Assembly: GCF_004912135.1 (NCBI RefSeq)
Contig: NZ_STGU01000006.1
Location: 124,001-188,000, forward strand
Direction: 5' to 3'
From: Rhizobium rosettiformans W3
GTDB lineage: Bacteria > Pseudomonadota > Alphaproteobacteria > Rhizobiales > Rhizobiaceae
Length of the DNA stretch: 64,000 bases
Shown here: positions 1 to 8,886 of the stretch, one piece after another
Layout: every line of letters begins with the position of its first letter
How positions within the stretch are numbered: the first letter of the stretch is position 1
Notes under the pieces: model-generated
Seen by the model: only the letters and a program-made list of their open reading frames with translations
The model's database searches: none
What the model was told of the DNA's origin: nothing
Position numbers and translations under genes: made by a program

Positions 1-1
1 G

Positions 2-286
2 GCCAAGCCCGAAGCGGAACCGAGCGAACCCGTGGCGCTGCCGATGATCGTTGAAGCAGCACCCCTGCCGGCACTCGTAGAAGCCGAGCCGGAGGCCCGA
101 CCATCGCCGCCCGCGGAACCCGAAATAGCACCTATCGCCGAAGTGGAGCCTCCCCCCGTCAAGGCTGCAGCCGCCGCAAAGGCACCACCTCCTGCGACGA
201 AAGCCGAGCCGGAACCGAAGGCATCGACGCCGATCATGGTCCCGCTGGCCCGCGGCAAGACGAAGCGCCCAAGGGCGAAGAGATAG
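2..286 (+). CDS. C-terminal tail of a Pro/Ala/Glu-rich protein (5' end outside window)
   Basis: An open frame enters from the left edge (first full codon at base 2) and ends with TAG at 286, giving 94 residues. The tail is almost entirely Pro, Ala, Glu and Val with periodic PEPE/APP-type runs, then ends in a strongly basic patch (KTKRPRAKR). Such tails are flexible, low-complexity linkers; no folded domain is visible. The GTG at base 32 lies inside the frame and has no ribosome-binding site, so it is not taken as a start. A strong terminator follows 16 bases later. The function of the full protein cannot be judged from this piece. Confidence 0.65.
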   Translation, partial: AKPEAEPSEPVALPMIVEAAPLPALVEAEPEARPSPPAEPEIAPIAEVEPPPVKAAAAAKAPPPATKAEPEPKASTPIMVPLARGKTKRPRAKR

Positions 287-301
287 CAGCCACCGGACGC
301 C

Positions 302-330
302 AAAAAGGCCCGCGCGATGCGGGCCTTTTT
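302..330 (+). terminator. Rho-independent terminator
   Basis: A perfect 12-bp stem (AAAAAGGCCCGC pairing with GCGGGCCTTTTT) closes a 5-base loop. It sits just after the Pro/Ala/Glu-rich gene and its symmetric A/T tracts would let it act on both strands, also ending the converging flagellin-like gene. Confidence 0.9.
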
Positions 331-354
331 CGATTCTGGTTCAGCGTGTTGCGC

Positions 355-1302
355 TCAGAGCTTCAACCAGGAGGTCATCGAGACATTGGCCATGTTCAGC
401 GAAGACGACTGCAACTGATCCTGCACCTTCTCCGCCGTCAGCCGCACGCTCTGCTCGTTGAGTTCGGTATCGACAAGCCGGCTGACGCCAAGCTCGGTAG
501 CGCCCCGCAAGCCCTGCACCAGCACGTCGCCGCTGGTCACCTGATTGCGTGTCGCGCTCACCTCGGCGCTCGCGCCCACCATGTCGATGAGCACGCGGTT
601 CAACGACGAGATCATGCCGTCGATCTCGTCACCGCTTGTGCTGCTGCCGATCCTGATCTCGCGCGCACCGGCTTCGTTCGGCTCGCGGGCCCCGGCGTCC
701 ATCAGGTAGTAGTTATAGGGAACGCCGCCGAGCGTCGTGCCGGCATAGGCCCGCGTCAGCATCCCGTCCTTCGCCTCATGGCGGGAGATGAGCGTCGACT
801 TGGCGGTATCGAAATCCACCATGTTGATCGACAGGCCACCATCCTCGCCCGTCGTCACCGAGGCAAGCAGGGAGGCGACCTTCGGCCGACCGCCTGCCTC
901 GACGGCAAGCCAGTTGTCGCCATTGAAGCTGCTCTCGGAGACGACAGCGGCGAGGTCGGTCTTCATCTCCTGGATATCGGCATTGATCGCTTCGCGATCG
1001 GCGCCCACGGCCTTGGCCAGCACCAGCTTCTGCTGGATGCGCGCAACGATGTCGGTCGCCTGTTCGAGGCCGAGTGCGGCCGTGTCCGTGACCGCGGCCG
1101 CGATCTCGTTTGCCTCCTGCACGCTGCCGGCAGAGAGACTGCCGGGCCGCATGGTGGTCGAGATGGACCAGTAACTGGAAGCATCAGCCGGCGTTTCGGC
1201 GACAGGCGCCTTGGCAGATGGCTTTGCCACCCGGTCGAGCGCAGACGCGCTCGCCATCGAAGCCGCATTGGCCAGAGACGGGTTGAGCCAGACTGAACTC
1301 AT
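355..1302 (-). CDS. Divergent flagellin-like protein (orphan flagellin homologue)
   Basis: This 315-residue protein keeps pieces typical of rhizobial flagellins. SYWSISTTMR near residue 43 matches their N-terminal D1 segment. SFNGDNWL near residue 124 matches their SF-GENWL motif, and the C-terminal helix (RLVDTELNEQSVRLTAEKVQ onward) matches the D1/D0 coiled coil. The N-terminal D0/D1 helix that polymerises the filament is missing: the first 40 residues are a degenerate Ala-rich stretch without the usual SSGLRV-type motif. Start ATG 1302 has AAGG upstream. No other flagellar gene lies nearby. It may be a minor or specialised filament protein, or a decayed copy; export as a filament subunit is unproven. 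Confidence 0.8.
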   Translation of the reverse strand: MSSVWLNPSLANAASMASASALDRVAKPSAKAPVAETPADASSYWSISTTMRPGSLSAGSVQEANEIAAAVTDTAALGLEQATDIVARIQQKLVLAKAVGADREAINADIQEMKTDLAAVVSESSFNGDNWLAVEAGGRPKVASLLASVTTGEDGGLSINMVDFDTAKSTLISRHEAKDGMLTRAYAGTTLGGVPYNYYLMDAGAREPNEAGAREIRIGSSTSGDEIDGMISSLNRVLIDMVGASAEVSATRNQVTSGDVLVQGLRGATELGVSRLVDTELNEQSVRLTAEKVQDQLQSSSLNMANVSMTSWLKL

Positions 1303-1463
1303 GAGAAAACCTTGTGTCGCCTATCATGTCGATCGGAAGCCGGCATCATTCCGGCTGTGTTTGCCAACACTAGCGGTGAGGTTTTGTTTTTGGCTTTCTG
1401 CGAATGTTAGAATTTTACCGAGTGGGCGCTTTCATCCGCAGATGGGTTGCGGCCACAGCCGGA

Positions 1464-1724
1464 TCAGTCTGCAGAAGGCAGCCGCCGCATGGTGAATTCG
1501 ATTTGGTCGCCATCGAGCTGGCGCCAGCTTTCCACCTCGGTCCAATAGGCAGCCTTCGGGAAGGCGTCGAACCACTCGCGTGCCTTGGCGCGCGCTTCTT
1601 CCCGCGTCAGGCAATAGGTCTCGCGCACGAATTGCCCGCCCATGCGTCCGGCAGTCCCGGCACGATGGTCGGCAATGCGCTTCTTCAGGCCGTTGAACGA
1701 CGGTGGGCCAGGTATCTTCGTCAT
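1464..1724 (-). CDS. Conserved hypothetical protein, 86 residues
   Basis: The protein is small and soluble, with no signal peptide or membrane segment. The ATG at 1724 (MTKIPGPPSF) is preferred over a start 36 bases upstream because GAGGG lies 7-8 bases before it. The middle (TREEARAKAREWFDAFPKAAYW) is helical and amphipathic and the C-terminus is polar. I do not recognise the family. It is divergent from hemF, with about 150 bases between them that could hold both promoters. Confidence 0.6.
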   Translation of the reverse strand: MTKIPGPPSFNGLKKRIADHRAGTAGRMGGQFVRETYCLTREEARAKAREWFDAFPKAAYWTEVESWRQLDGDQIEFTMRRLPSAD

Positions 1725-1876
1725 GAAATCCCTCGCATGGCCCAAGATTAATCCAGGCAAAACCGGAAGGCGAGTCGAATTTCCGGGGACACCTCCGCCC
1801 TGATATGGCCGCCCGCGGTTTCACCTGATATTCGTTTGCTCTGAAAGAGTTGCCTGACGACGTTGAGGGGGACGAG

Positions 1877-2791
1877 ATGGAGCGACCGCTACTGCCGAAA
1901 GGCCTGCCCGAGGACATCGAGGACAAGAAGGCGGCCGCCCGTGCCTGGTTCGAAAGCCTGCGCGACACGATCTGCGCCTCCTTCGAAACCTTGGAGGACG
2001 AGGTCACCGGTCCCATGGCCGATCGCGAGCCGGGTCGCTTCACCGCCAAGGACTGGCTGCGTGAAGAGGGTCAGGGCGGCGGCGGCCGCATGTCGATGAT
2101 GTATGGCCGTGTCTTCGAAAAGGTCGGCGTGCATACATCGACGGTCCATGGCGAGTTCTCTCCCGAATTCAGAAAGCAGATGCCCGGCGCTGAGGAAGAT
2201 CCACGCTTCTGGGCTTCCGGCATCTCGCTGATCGCCCATCCGGTGAACCCCCATGTGCCGACGGTGCACATGAACACCCGCATGGTCGTGACCTCCAGCC
2301 AGTGGTTCGGCGGCGGCGCAGACCTCACCCCGGTGCTCGATCGCCGGCGCACGCAGGACGACCCGGACACCCGCCTCTTCCATCGGGCCATGGAAGTCAC
2401 CTGCGAGCGCCATCCCGCCGTCGCAGATTACGCCGCCTACAAGAAGTGGTGCGACGAATACTTCTACCTGCCCCACCGCAACGAGGCGCGCGGCATCGGC
2501 GGCATCTTCTTCGACTGGCTGACCATCGATGAGGACAAGGGCGGCTGGGACGCCAATTTCGCCTTCGTCCAGGATGTCGGCCGTGCCTTCAACCTCGTCT
2601 ATCCGAAGATCGTCCGGTCCAACTTCAACACGGCCTGGACGGATCAGGACCGAGAAGAACAGCTCGTCCGACGCGGCCGCTATGTCGAGTTCAACCTGCT
2701 CTACGACCGCGGCACGATCTTCGGCCTGAAGACCGGCGGGAATGTCGAATCAATCCTGTCTTCGCTGCCCCCGCTCGTGCGTTATCCGTAA
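1877..2791 (+). CDS. hemF: Oxygen-dependent coproporphyrinogen III oxidase
   Basis: HemF converts coproporphyrinogen III to protoporphyrinogen IX with O2 by two oxidative decarboxylations in haem synthesis; it is a soluble homodimer. The 304 residues match the usual length. Family signatures are visible: VHGEFSPEF (90-98), the His-rich block [18 protein letters not shown] (120-137), [12 protein letters not shown] (143-154), the [16 protein letters not shown] block and the C-terminal [23 protein letters not shown] 1877 is chosen because GAGGGGG lies just upstream; an in-frame start at 1850 would add nine residues without a ribosome-binding site. It stands alone as a transcription unit. Confidence 0.97.
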   Translation: MERPLLPKGLPEDIEDKKAAARAWFESLRDTICASFETLEDEVTGPMADREPGRFTAKDWLREEGQGGGGRMSMMYGRVFEKVGVHTSTVHGEFSPEFRKQMPGAEEDPRFWASGISLIAHPVNPHVPTVHMNTRMVVTSSQWFGGGADLTPVLDRRRTQDDPDTRLFHRAMEVTCERHPAVADYAAYKKWCDEYFYLPHRNEARGIGGIFFDWLTIDEDKGGWDANFAFVQDVGRAFNLVYPKIVRSNFNTAWTDQDREEQLVRRGRYVEFNLLYDRGTIFGLKTGGNVESILSSLPPLVRYP

Positions 2792-2964
2792 TCCACAGGG
2801 CGTTACCGCTGACATGTGGATAACCTTTTTCGTTCACGAAAAAGAATGAGCGGTGATTCCCGCCGCTTACGACATTGTGTGTCGTTAACTTGACAGTTTG
2901 CATTGCGCTCCGTGCTGACACGTCCCATTCTGCGGCCTCACGCAGTATCGAGGAGGAGATTGCG

Positions 2965-3240
2965 ATGACCCCATCCAGCTCAGTATCCGTGTCCCGCGTC
3001 AAAGAACCGGCCGACCGCGCGCTCGAAGCACCTGCCCTCATCGACCGCCTGGCCGAGCAGATGCGTCAGTCGAGCGACGTCGACCTGCCCCATTCCTATT
3101 TCGTCGAGCAGGTTCGCCTCGGTCTGGCGGGCAAGGATCTCGCCGACCGGCTTGCCGCCAATGACATCGAGACCGGCGCGCATCGCGGCAAACGCCAGCC
3201 CGCCCGCTCCGTCTTCCATGCCTGGGCCATGCCCGACTAG
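2965..3240 (+). CDS. Conserved hypothetical protein, 91 residues
   Basis: ATG 2965 has a near-perfect GAGGAGG ribosome-binding site, so upstream in-frame codons (from 2875) are excluded. The product is short, soluble and charged, with a helical centre (LIDRLAEQMRQSSDVDLPHSYFVEQVRLGLAGKDLADRLA). No domain is recognised. The strong ribosome-binding site and the terminator immediately after it argue for a real monocistronic gene. The spacer between hemF and this gene (2792-2964) contains a short A/T-tract hairpin (CTTTTTCGTTCACGAAAAAG) that could end hemF transcription weakly. Confidence 0.65.
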   Translation: MTPSSSVSVSRVKEPADRALEAPALIDRLAEQMRQSSDVDLPHSYFVEQVRLGLAGKDLADRLAANDIETGAHRGKRQPARSVFHAWAMPD

Positions 3241-3270
3241 TTTCTCCAATCCACCGCGTCGGTTGTCCCT

Positions 3271-3300
3271 TGCCCGCACTTCGGTGCGGGCATTTTTTTT
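3271..3300 (+). terminator. Rho-independent terminator
   Basis: TGCCCGCACTTCGGTGCGGGCA forms a stable stem with a TTCG tetraloop followed by eight T residues. Confidence 0.95.
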
Positions 3301-3371
3301 GCACCTCCGGCCGAACAAAAGCCGGGAATCCGGTGTTTGCTTAGACGGTCATCACACGGGAGGAGACGATC

Positions 3372-3560
3372 ATGAAGCGCTTCGAATGTGGAACCCTGGT
3401 CCCCGGTTGCGATTGGCACACGCGTGCCGACGAGGAGGCCGAAGTCGTCAGACGCGCTGTCGAGCATCTGCGCGTCACCCATGGCGAGGAGATTATCCGG
3501 CCCTCGATGGTCGACCACATCAAGGAACGCATCCGCGACGACAACAAGACGACGGCCTGA
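3372..3560 (+). CDS. DUF1059 family small protein
   Basis: The 62-residue protein has the DUF1059 pattern: a conserved Cys-Gly at residues 6-7, a second Cys in PGCDW, a D-E-E patch and paired His residues in the helix ending HLRVTHGEE. Function of this family is unknown; the Cys/His pattern suggests metal binding, which is inference. A GGAGGA ribosome-binding site precedes ATG 3372. A GC-rich hairpin without a T run (about 3571-3595) follows and lies between this gene and the converging fasciclin gene. Confidence 0.8.
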   Translation: MKRFECGTLVPGCDWHTRADEEAEVVRRAVEHLRVTHGEEIIRPSMVDHIKERIRDDNKTTA

Positions 3561-3609
3561 CGAGCCCGAAGCGGAGCCTGAGCGACAGGCTCCGCATAGT
3601 CTCGGTCGA

Positions 3610-4098
3610 TTAGCTGCTCGGCAGCATGACCTTGTCGATCACATGAATGACGCCATTGTCCGTGCGGATATCGGCGCTCACGACGTTCGCGCCGTCGACC
3701 GTGACACCCGCGCCGGATTTCGTCACCGCAAGCGTCCGGTCACCGCCGCTCTTGATGGTGCGGACATGGATTGTCCGGCCCGGAAGCATGGTCGATGTCA
3801 ACTCTCGGCCCACCACGTGGTAGCTGAGGATTGCCGCAAGCTGGTCCTTGTTTTCCGGCTTCAGCAGGTTCTCGACGGTGCCGGCCGGCAACGCCGAAAA
3901 TGCTTCGTCGGTGGGCGCAAAGACAGTCAGCGGTCCGCCGCCCGACAACGCGTCGACGAGACCGGCCGCTTCAGCGGCAGCAAGCAGCGTCTTGAAGCTG
4001 CCGGCCTGCTGGGCAGTCTCGACGATATTGTTGGCAGACGCCGAGGAAGCGGCGACCGTCATGCCGGCGGCAAGAAATGCAAATGCGATGCGTTTCAT
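3610..4098 (-). CDS. Secreted fasciclin (FAS1) domain protein
   Basis: The protein has a Sec signal peptide (MKRIAFAFLAAGMTVAASSASA) and then a single FAS1 domain of about 135 residues. FAS1 hallmarks are present: GPLTVFAPTDEAFSALP (the H1-type block), the LSYHVVGRELTS region (the H2/YH block), and a C-terminal ADIRTDNGVIHVIDKVMLP. FAS1 proteins are extracellular or periplasmic adhesion-type modules. Start ATG 4098 follows GGAGGGA, which excludes the upstream in-frame ATG. It is transcribed alone, convergent with the DUF1059 gene. Confidence 0.93.
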   Translation of the reverse strand: MKRIAFAFLAAGMTVAASSASANNIVETAQQAGSFKTLLAAAEAAGLVDALSGGGPLTVFAPTDEAFSALPAGTVENLLKPENKDQLAAILSYHVVGRELTSTMLPGRTIHVRTIKSGGDRTLAVTKSGAGVTVDGANVVSADIRTDNGVIHVIDKVMLPSS

Positions 4099-4272
4099 GG
4101 AAGTCCCTCCTCTGAAAGGCCAGACCGACATCATGTCGATCATCTGAAGCCGACAGAGATACGGGAGGCAGACGCACCTTAGATTGCGTCACTCTGGACA
4201 CTCTTTGTTGAGCCGGAACGCGAGATCCAAAGCAGGTCTCGGACGTATTGGCTCATTCTGTTTTCATGAAAT

Positions 4273-5529
4273 TCAGGACTTCGCGAGGGTCTCCAGCCGC
4301 GCCAGGAGATCCTCACGCGTCAGGTTGAACTGCGACGCGATCCAGCCCTCTTCGAGCTTGCCCAAGATTTCTCCCACCTTAGGGCCCGCGACGATTCCCG
4401 CCGCCAGCACATCGCTGCCCTTGATAGGCAGCACCGGCCGCACGAAACCCTCGGCCCGCTTGAGCAGGGCAAACAGTCGCGCACTGCGCGCCATGGCCTT
4501 CTGGTCATGCTCGGCATTGACGCGGGCCGAGGCGAGTTCGAGCTTCAGCATCGAGATCATCCCGTCCTTGCCGAAGCGATAGAGATCGCGGTCGAAGGCA
4601 ACGTCGGTCACGGTCTCCTGCGGCTTCGGCGCCCGGGCAAACCGGTCGAGCGCCAGCGCTTCGGCATTGGAGAGCCTCAGCCGCTCCGAAAGCGTCACCA
4701 GCCGGGCCGCATCCTTCGGCACGATGGCGCAAAGGCGCAGCAGCGGATCCGGCGCCCAGCCCAGCGCCTGTTCGGCGGCGATCAGCCCGGGGATCGCATC
4801 GATCCCCCATTTTTCCGTCTCCGGCAGGACCTCGGTGAGCACGCCCGACTGCCGCATCCACAAAAGCGCCCGGCCCGGATCGCGCGCCGACAAGAGCTTC
4901 TTCATCTCCGCCCAGACCCGCTCGGCCGAAAGCGTCTTGAGCTGCGCCCGCGCGCGGGCCGAGGCTTTCAGGCCTTCCGCATCAGGGCGGCCACTGCCGT
5001 AATGGGCAAAGAAGCGGAAGAAGCGCAGCACACGCAAGTAATCCTCCGCGATCCGCTGCTCGGCATTGCCAATAAAGCGCACCGTCTTCGTTTCGATATC
5101 GGCCAAGCCTCCGACGAGATCGACCACCTCGCCATCGACGCCGACATAAAGCGCGTTCATTGTCAGGTCGCGCCGGTCGGCATCCTCCTGCCACGTCGCC
5201 CCGAAGGCGACCTGGGCATGCCGGCCATTGGTCTCGACATCCCGGCGAAGCGTCGTCACCTCATAACCCTTGCCATCGATGACCAGCGTCACCGTCCCAT
5301 GCTCGATCCCCGTCGGCACCGCCTTGATGCCCTTGGCGGCCGCCCTGCCGCTCACCTCTTCCGGCAGAAGCGTGGTCGCCAGATCGATATCGCCGACCGG
5401 CAGTCCCATCAGACTGTTGCGCACCGCCCCGCCAACCACGCGCGTCTCCGCGCCGCCGCTGTTGAGCAGCGCCATCAGCGTCTTCAGCGCCGGATCCTGG
5501 AACCAGTCGCGGTCAGCCAGATTGGTCAT
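4273..5529 (-). CDS. cca: CCA tRNA nucleotidyltransferase / poly(A) polymerase family
   Basis: This is a class II nucleotidyltransferase that adds or repairs the 3'-CCA end of tRNAs. In the 418 residues I see the nucleotide-binding VVGGAVRNSL (31-40), the metal-binding DID (47-49), the RRDLTMNA motif and the RIAEDYLRVLRFFRF motif, followed by the helical tRNA-binding body. It is last in a three-gene operon (DUF1285, Nudix, cca) whose genes overlap by four bases (ATGA), implying translational coupling. Poly(A) polymerase activity cannot be excluded from sequence alone, but this family member in rhizobia is normally the CCA enzyme. Confidence 0.93.
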   Translation of the reverse strand: MTNLADRDWFQDPALKTLMALLNSGGAETRVVGGAVRNSLMGLPVGDIDLATTLLPEEVSGRAAAKGIKAVPTGIEHGTVTLVIDGKGYEVTTLRRDVETNGRHAQVAFGATWQEDADRRDLTMNALYVGVDGEVVDLVGGLADIETKTVRFIGNAEQRIAEDYLRVLRFFRFFAHYGSGRPDAEGLKASARARAQLKTLSAERVWAEMKKLLSARDPGRALLWMRQSGVLTEVLPETEKWGIDAIPGLIAAEQALGWAPDPLLRLCAIVPKDAARLVTLSERLRLSNAEALALDRFARAPKPQETVTDVAFDRDLYRFGKDGMISMLKLELASARVNAEHDQKAMARSARLFALLKRAEGFVRPVLPIKGSDVLAAGIVAGPKVGEILGKLEEGWIASQFNLTREDLLARLETLAKS

Positions 5530-6158
5530 GCGTAGAGCCTTTCATAGAGCGTCCGGATGATGCCGGCGGTAATGCCCCAGATATGCCGTTCCCGATAGGG
5601 CATCACATAGAAGTGTCGCACCGCCCCCTGCCACATCCGGCTGTCCTGCCGATGATTGGCCGGGTCCATCAGGAAGGAAAGCGGCACCTCGAACACGCTG
5701 TCCACCTCATGCGGGTTGAGCGTCAGCGAAAACCCGGGCTGCACGACCGAAAGCACCGGCTGGATGCGAAAGCCGGTTCCCGACAGATATTGCGGCAACC
5801 GCCCCACCGTCTCGACGAACCGGCGGTCGAGACCGATCTCTTCCTCCGCCTCGCGCAGGGCTGCCTCTTCCGGCGAGGCATCGGTCGCATCGATCCCGCC
5901 ACCCGGAAAGGCGATCTGGCCGGCATGTTTGCGAAGCTTGCTCGTTCGCTGGGTCAGGATGATGCGAGCATCGTAACAGTCGTCGATGACGCCGATCAGC
6001 ACGGCGGCGTCCTTCAGCTTGAGCTGCTCGTACTGGATGATGGTATCGCGGTTCAGCACATGGTCGCCGTGGTCGCGCCAGGCATGTTCGAGCGGCGCCC
6101 CCACCTGCTCCAGCGCCCGGCGACGGAAATCATCGGCAGTGAAGGTTTTAAGGCTCAT
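5526..6158 (-). CDS. Nudix hydrolase, coenzyme A pyrophosphatase type
   Basis: The 210-residue protein contains a Nudix box beginning GGGIDATDASPEEAALREAE (about 87-106) and ending EEIGL. Directly before it is LTQRTSKLRKHAGQIAFPGG (68-87), which matches the extra motif that marks CoA diphosphatases of the NudL class. The expected reaction is hydrolysis of CoA or acyl-CoA to 4'-phosphopantetheine and 3',5'-ADP. It overlaps the start of cca and the end of the DUF1285 gene by four bases each, so the three are co-translated. Confidence 0.9.
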   Translation of the reverse strand: MSLKTFTADDFRRRALEQVGAPLEHAWRDHGDHVLNRDTIIQYEQLKLKDAAVLIGVIDDCYDARIILTQRTSKLRKHAGQIAFPGGGIDATDASPEEAALREAEEEIGLDRRFVETVGRLPQYLSGTGFRIQPVLSVVQPGFSLTLNPHEVDSVFEVPLSFLMDPANHRQDSRMWQGAVRHFYVMPYRERHIWGITAGIIRTLYERLYA

Positions 6159-6778
6159 CGCGACAGACGATCGAGTTCGTCGGCAGGCATCACCGGAAAG
6201 ACGACGCCGCGCGAGCGCACGGCAAACATTGCCTTGCCATCGATCTCGACGATCTCCCCCCGCTCGACCAGATCATACATCACCGCCCGTGACACCAGCG
6301 CCTCAAGCCGGCCGCGCACGGCCAGATAGGGCTTGAGCTCATGGTTCTCGCCGACGATCTCGAACCGCAGCGGATGGTCCGGCCCCGCCTCGACGACGTC
6401 GCCGACATTGGTGCGGAACGTCAGCACCGACTCACCCGCCTCCCCCGTCACGCTCATCTCCACGGCGACGAAATGCGCATCCTGGACACGGATCCCGACC
6501 TTTTCCACAGGCGTGACGAGATAGGTTTTTCCGTCCTCATCCTTGCGCAGAACGGTCGAAAAGAGCCTGACAAGCGGCTCCCGACCGATGGGTGTCCCCA
6601 TATAGAACCAGGTGCCGTCGGCCCGGATTTCCATGTCGAGATCGCCGCAAAAGGGTGGTTCCCAGCGGTCCACCGGCGGCAGTGATGCCTTTCCGCCCGA
6701 TGTTTGCGCTGACGCGCGCGAAATCAGCGCGGCCAGCCCCGCCGCATCTGTTGTCGCCTTCAGCGTCTCACCTGCCAT
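6155..6778 (-). CDS. DUF1285 domain protein
   Basis: This 207-residue cytosolic protein matches the DUF1285 pattern: an early PPVDRWEPPFCGDLDMEI segment, then WFYMGTPIGREPLVRLFSTV, and a second half of beta-rich repeats ending in RSRGVVFPVMP. Its biochemical role is unknown. It is the first gene of the operon with the Nudix hydrolase and cca, and diverges from moxR; the 160-base spacer (6779-6938) should hold both promoters. This gene order is, to my knowledge, common in Rhizobiaceae. Confidence 0.85.
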   Translation of the reverse strand: MAGETLKATTDAAGLAALISRASAQTSGGKASLPPVDRWEPPFCGDLDMEIRADGTWFYMGTPIGREPLVRLFSTVLRKDEDGKTYLVTPVEKVGIRVQDAHFVAVEMSVTGEAGESVLTFRTNVGDVVEAGPDHPLRFEIVGENHELKPYLAVRGRLEALVSRAVMYDLVERGEIVEIDGKAMFAVRSRGVVFPVMPADELDRLSR

Positions 6779-6938
6779 CTTTGCGTCCCGGTTTTGTCTT
6801 TAGCCTATAACAGTCACGAGATAGTCATTCGAAACGTCCTTGTCAGCCGTCCTCTGGCCAATAAGTTAGTTTCAGTAACATGCACCTTACGCGTCCGCTC
6901 GATTCGCAGGACACGGCCAGAACCAATTGGAGCAGACC

Positions 6939-7952
<1,014 letters not shown>

Positions 7953-7968
7953 GGGAGGCCGTATCCGC

Positions 7969-8886
7969 GTGGCATCGATCGGCCAGATCGTCGAGCAGAC
8001 AGCCGGAAGCGAGGTGCTCAAGCGCGCCCGCCAGCGCGCCGTGCTGGTGCCTGACTGCATGGTCGAGGCCAAGCGCATCGCCAACACCGTGATCGCCGGC
8101 TGGCATGGCCGCCGCAAGCGCGGCATCGGCGAAAACTTCTGGCAGTTCCGCCCCTATGCTGATGGCGAAAGCTTCTCGCGCATCGACTGGCGCCGCTCGG
8201 CCCGCGACGACCACATGTATATCCGCGACCGCGAATGGGAGGCCGCCCATACCGTCTGGCTCTGGGCGGACATGTCGCCGTCGATGATGTACAAGTCGAC
8301 GCTCGCGTCGGTATCCAAGGAAAGCCGCGCCCTCGTCCTGATGCTGGCGCTCGCCGAAATCCTCGCCCGTTCCGGCGAGCGCATCGGCTGCCCCGGCATC
8401 ATGGAACCCGTCTCCGCCCGCAACGCCGCCGAACGTCTGGCGGCAGCCATCATGCATGCACCGCTGACCGAAGGCCTGCCCGATACCCGCATGATCCGCG
8501 GTGCAAGCGACATCGTGTTGATTGGCGATTTCCTCGACGATGCCGACCGCGTCATGCAGCGCATCACGCCACTTGCCCGCCGCGGCCTGCGCGGCCATGT
8601 CGTTGAAGTGGCCGATCCCGCGGAAGAAACCTTTCCCTATACCGGCCGCACCGAATTCACCGATCCGGAAACCGGCGAAAAGCTGACATCCGGCCGCGCC
8701 GAGACCCTGCGCGAGGACTATCAGCAGGCCTATCTCGCCCGCCGCGACACGATGTCGGATCAACTCCGTCGCATGGGCTGGAGCTTCACCCACAACCGCA
8801 CCGACAGACTGGCCTCCGAGGCCCTCGTCGCCGTCCACATGCACCTGTCGGGCATGCCGCCCGCTGCCATCAGGAGTGCGGGCTGA
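7969..8886 (+). CDS. DUF58 domain protein (MoxR partner)
   Basis: The 305-residue protein shows the DUF58 signature around residues 50-90: GIGENFWQFRPYADGES followed by IDWRRSARDD. It then has a VWA-like WLWADMSPSMM segment reminiscent of a metal-ion-dependent adhesion site. DUF58 proteins are the usual partners of MoxR ATPases. The GTG start at 7969 has a GGGAGG ribosome-binding site just after the moxR stop. The stop TGA shares its last base with the ATG of the next gene, so translation is coupled. Its exact target is unknown. Confidence 0.9.
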   Translation: MASIGQIVEQTAGSEVLKRARQRAVLVPDCMVEAKRIANTVIAGWHGRRKRGIGENFWQFRPYADGESFSRIDWRRSARDDHMYIRDREWEAAHTVWLWADMSPSMMYKSTLASVSKESRALVLMLALAEILARSGERIGCPGIMEPVSARNAAERLAAAIMHAPLTEGLPDTRMIRGASDIVLIGDFLDDADRVMQRITPLARRGLRGHVVEVADPAEETFPYTGRTEFTDPETGEKLTSGRAETLREDYQQAYLARRDTMSDQLRRMGWSFTHNRTDRLASEALVAVHMHLSGMPPAAIRSAG

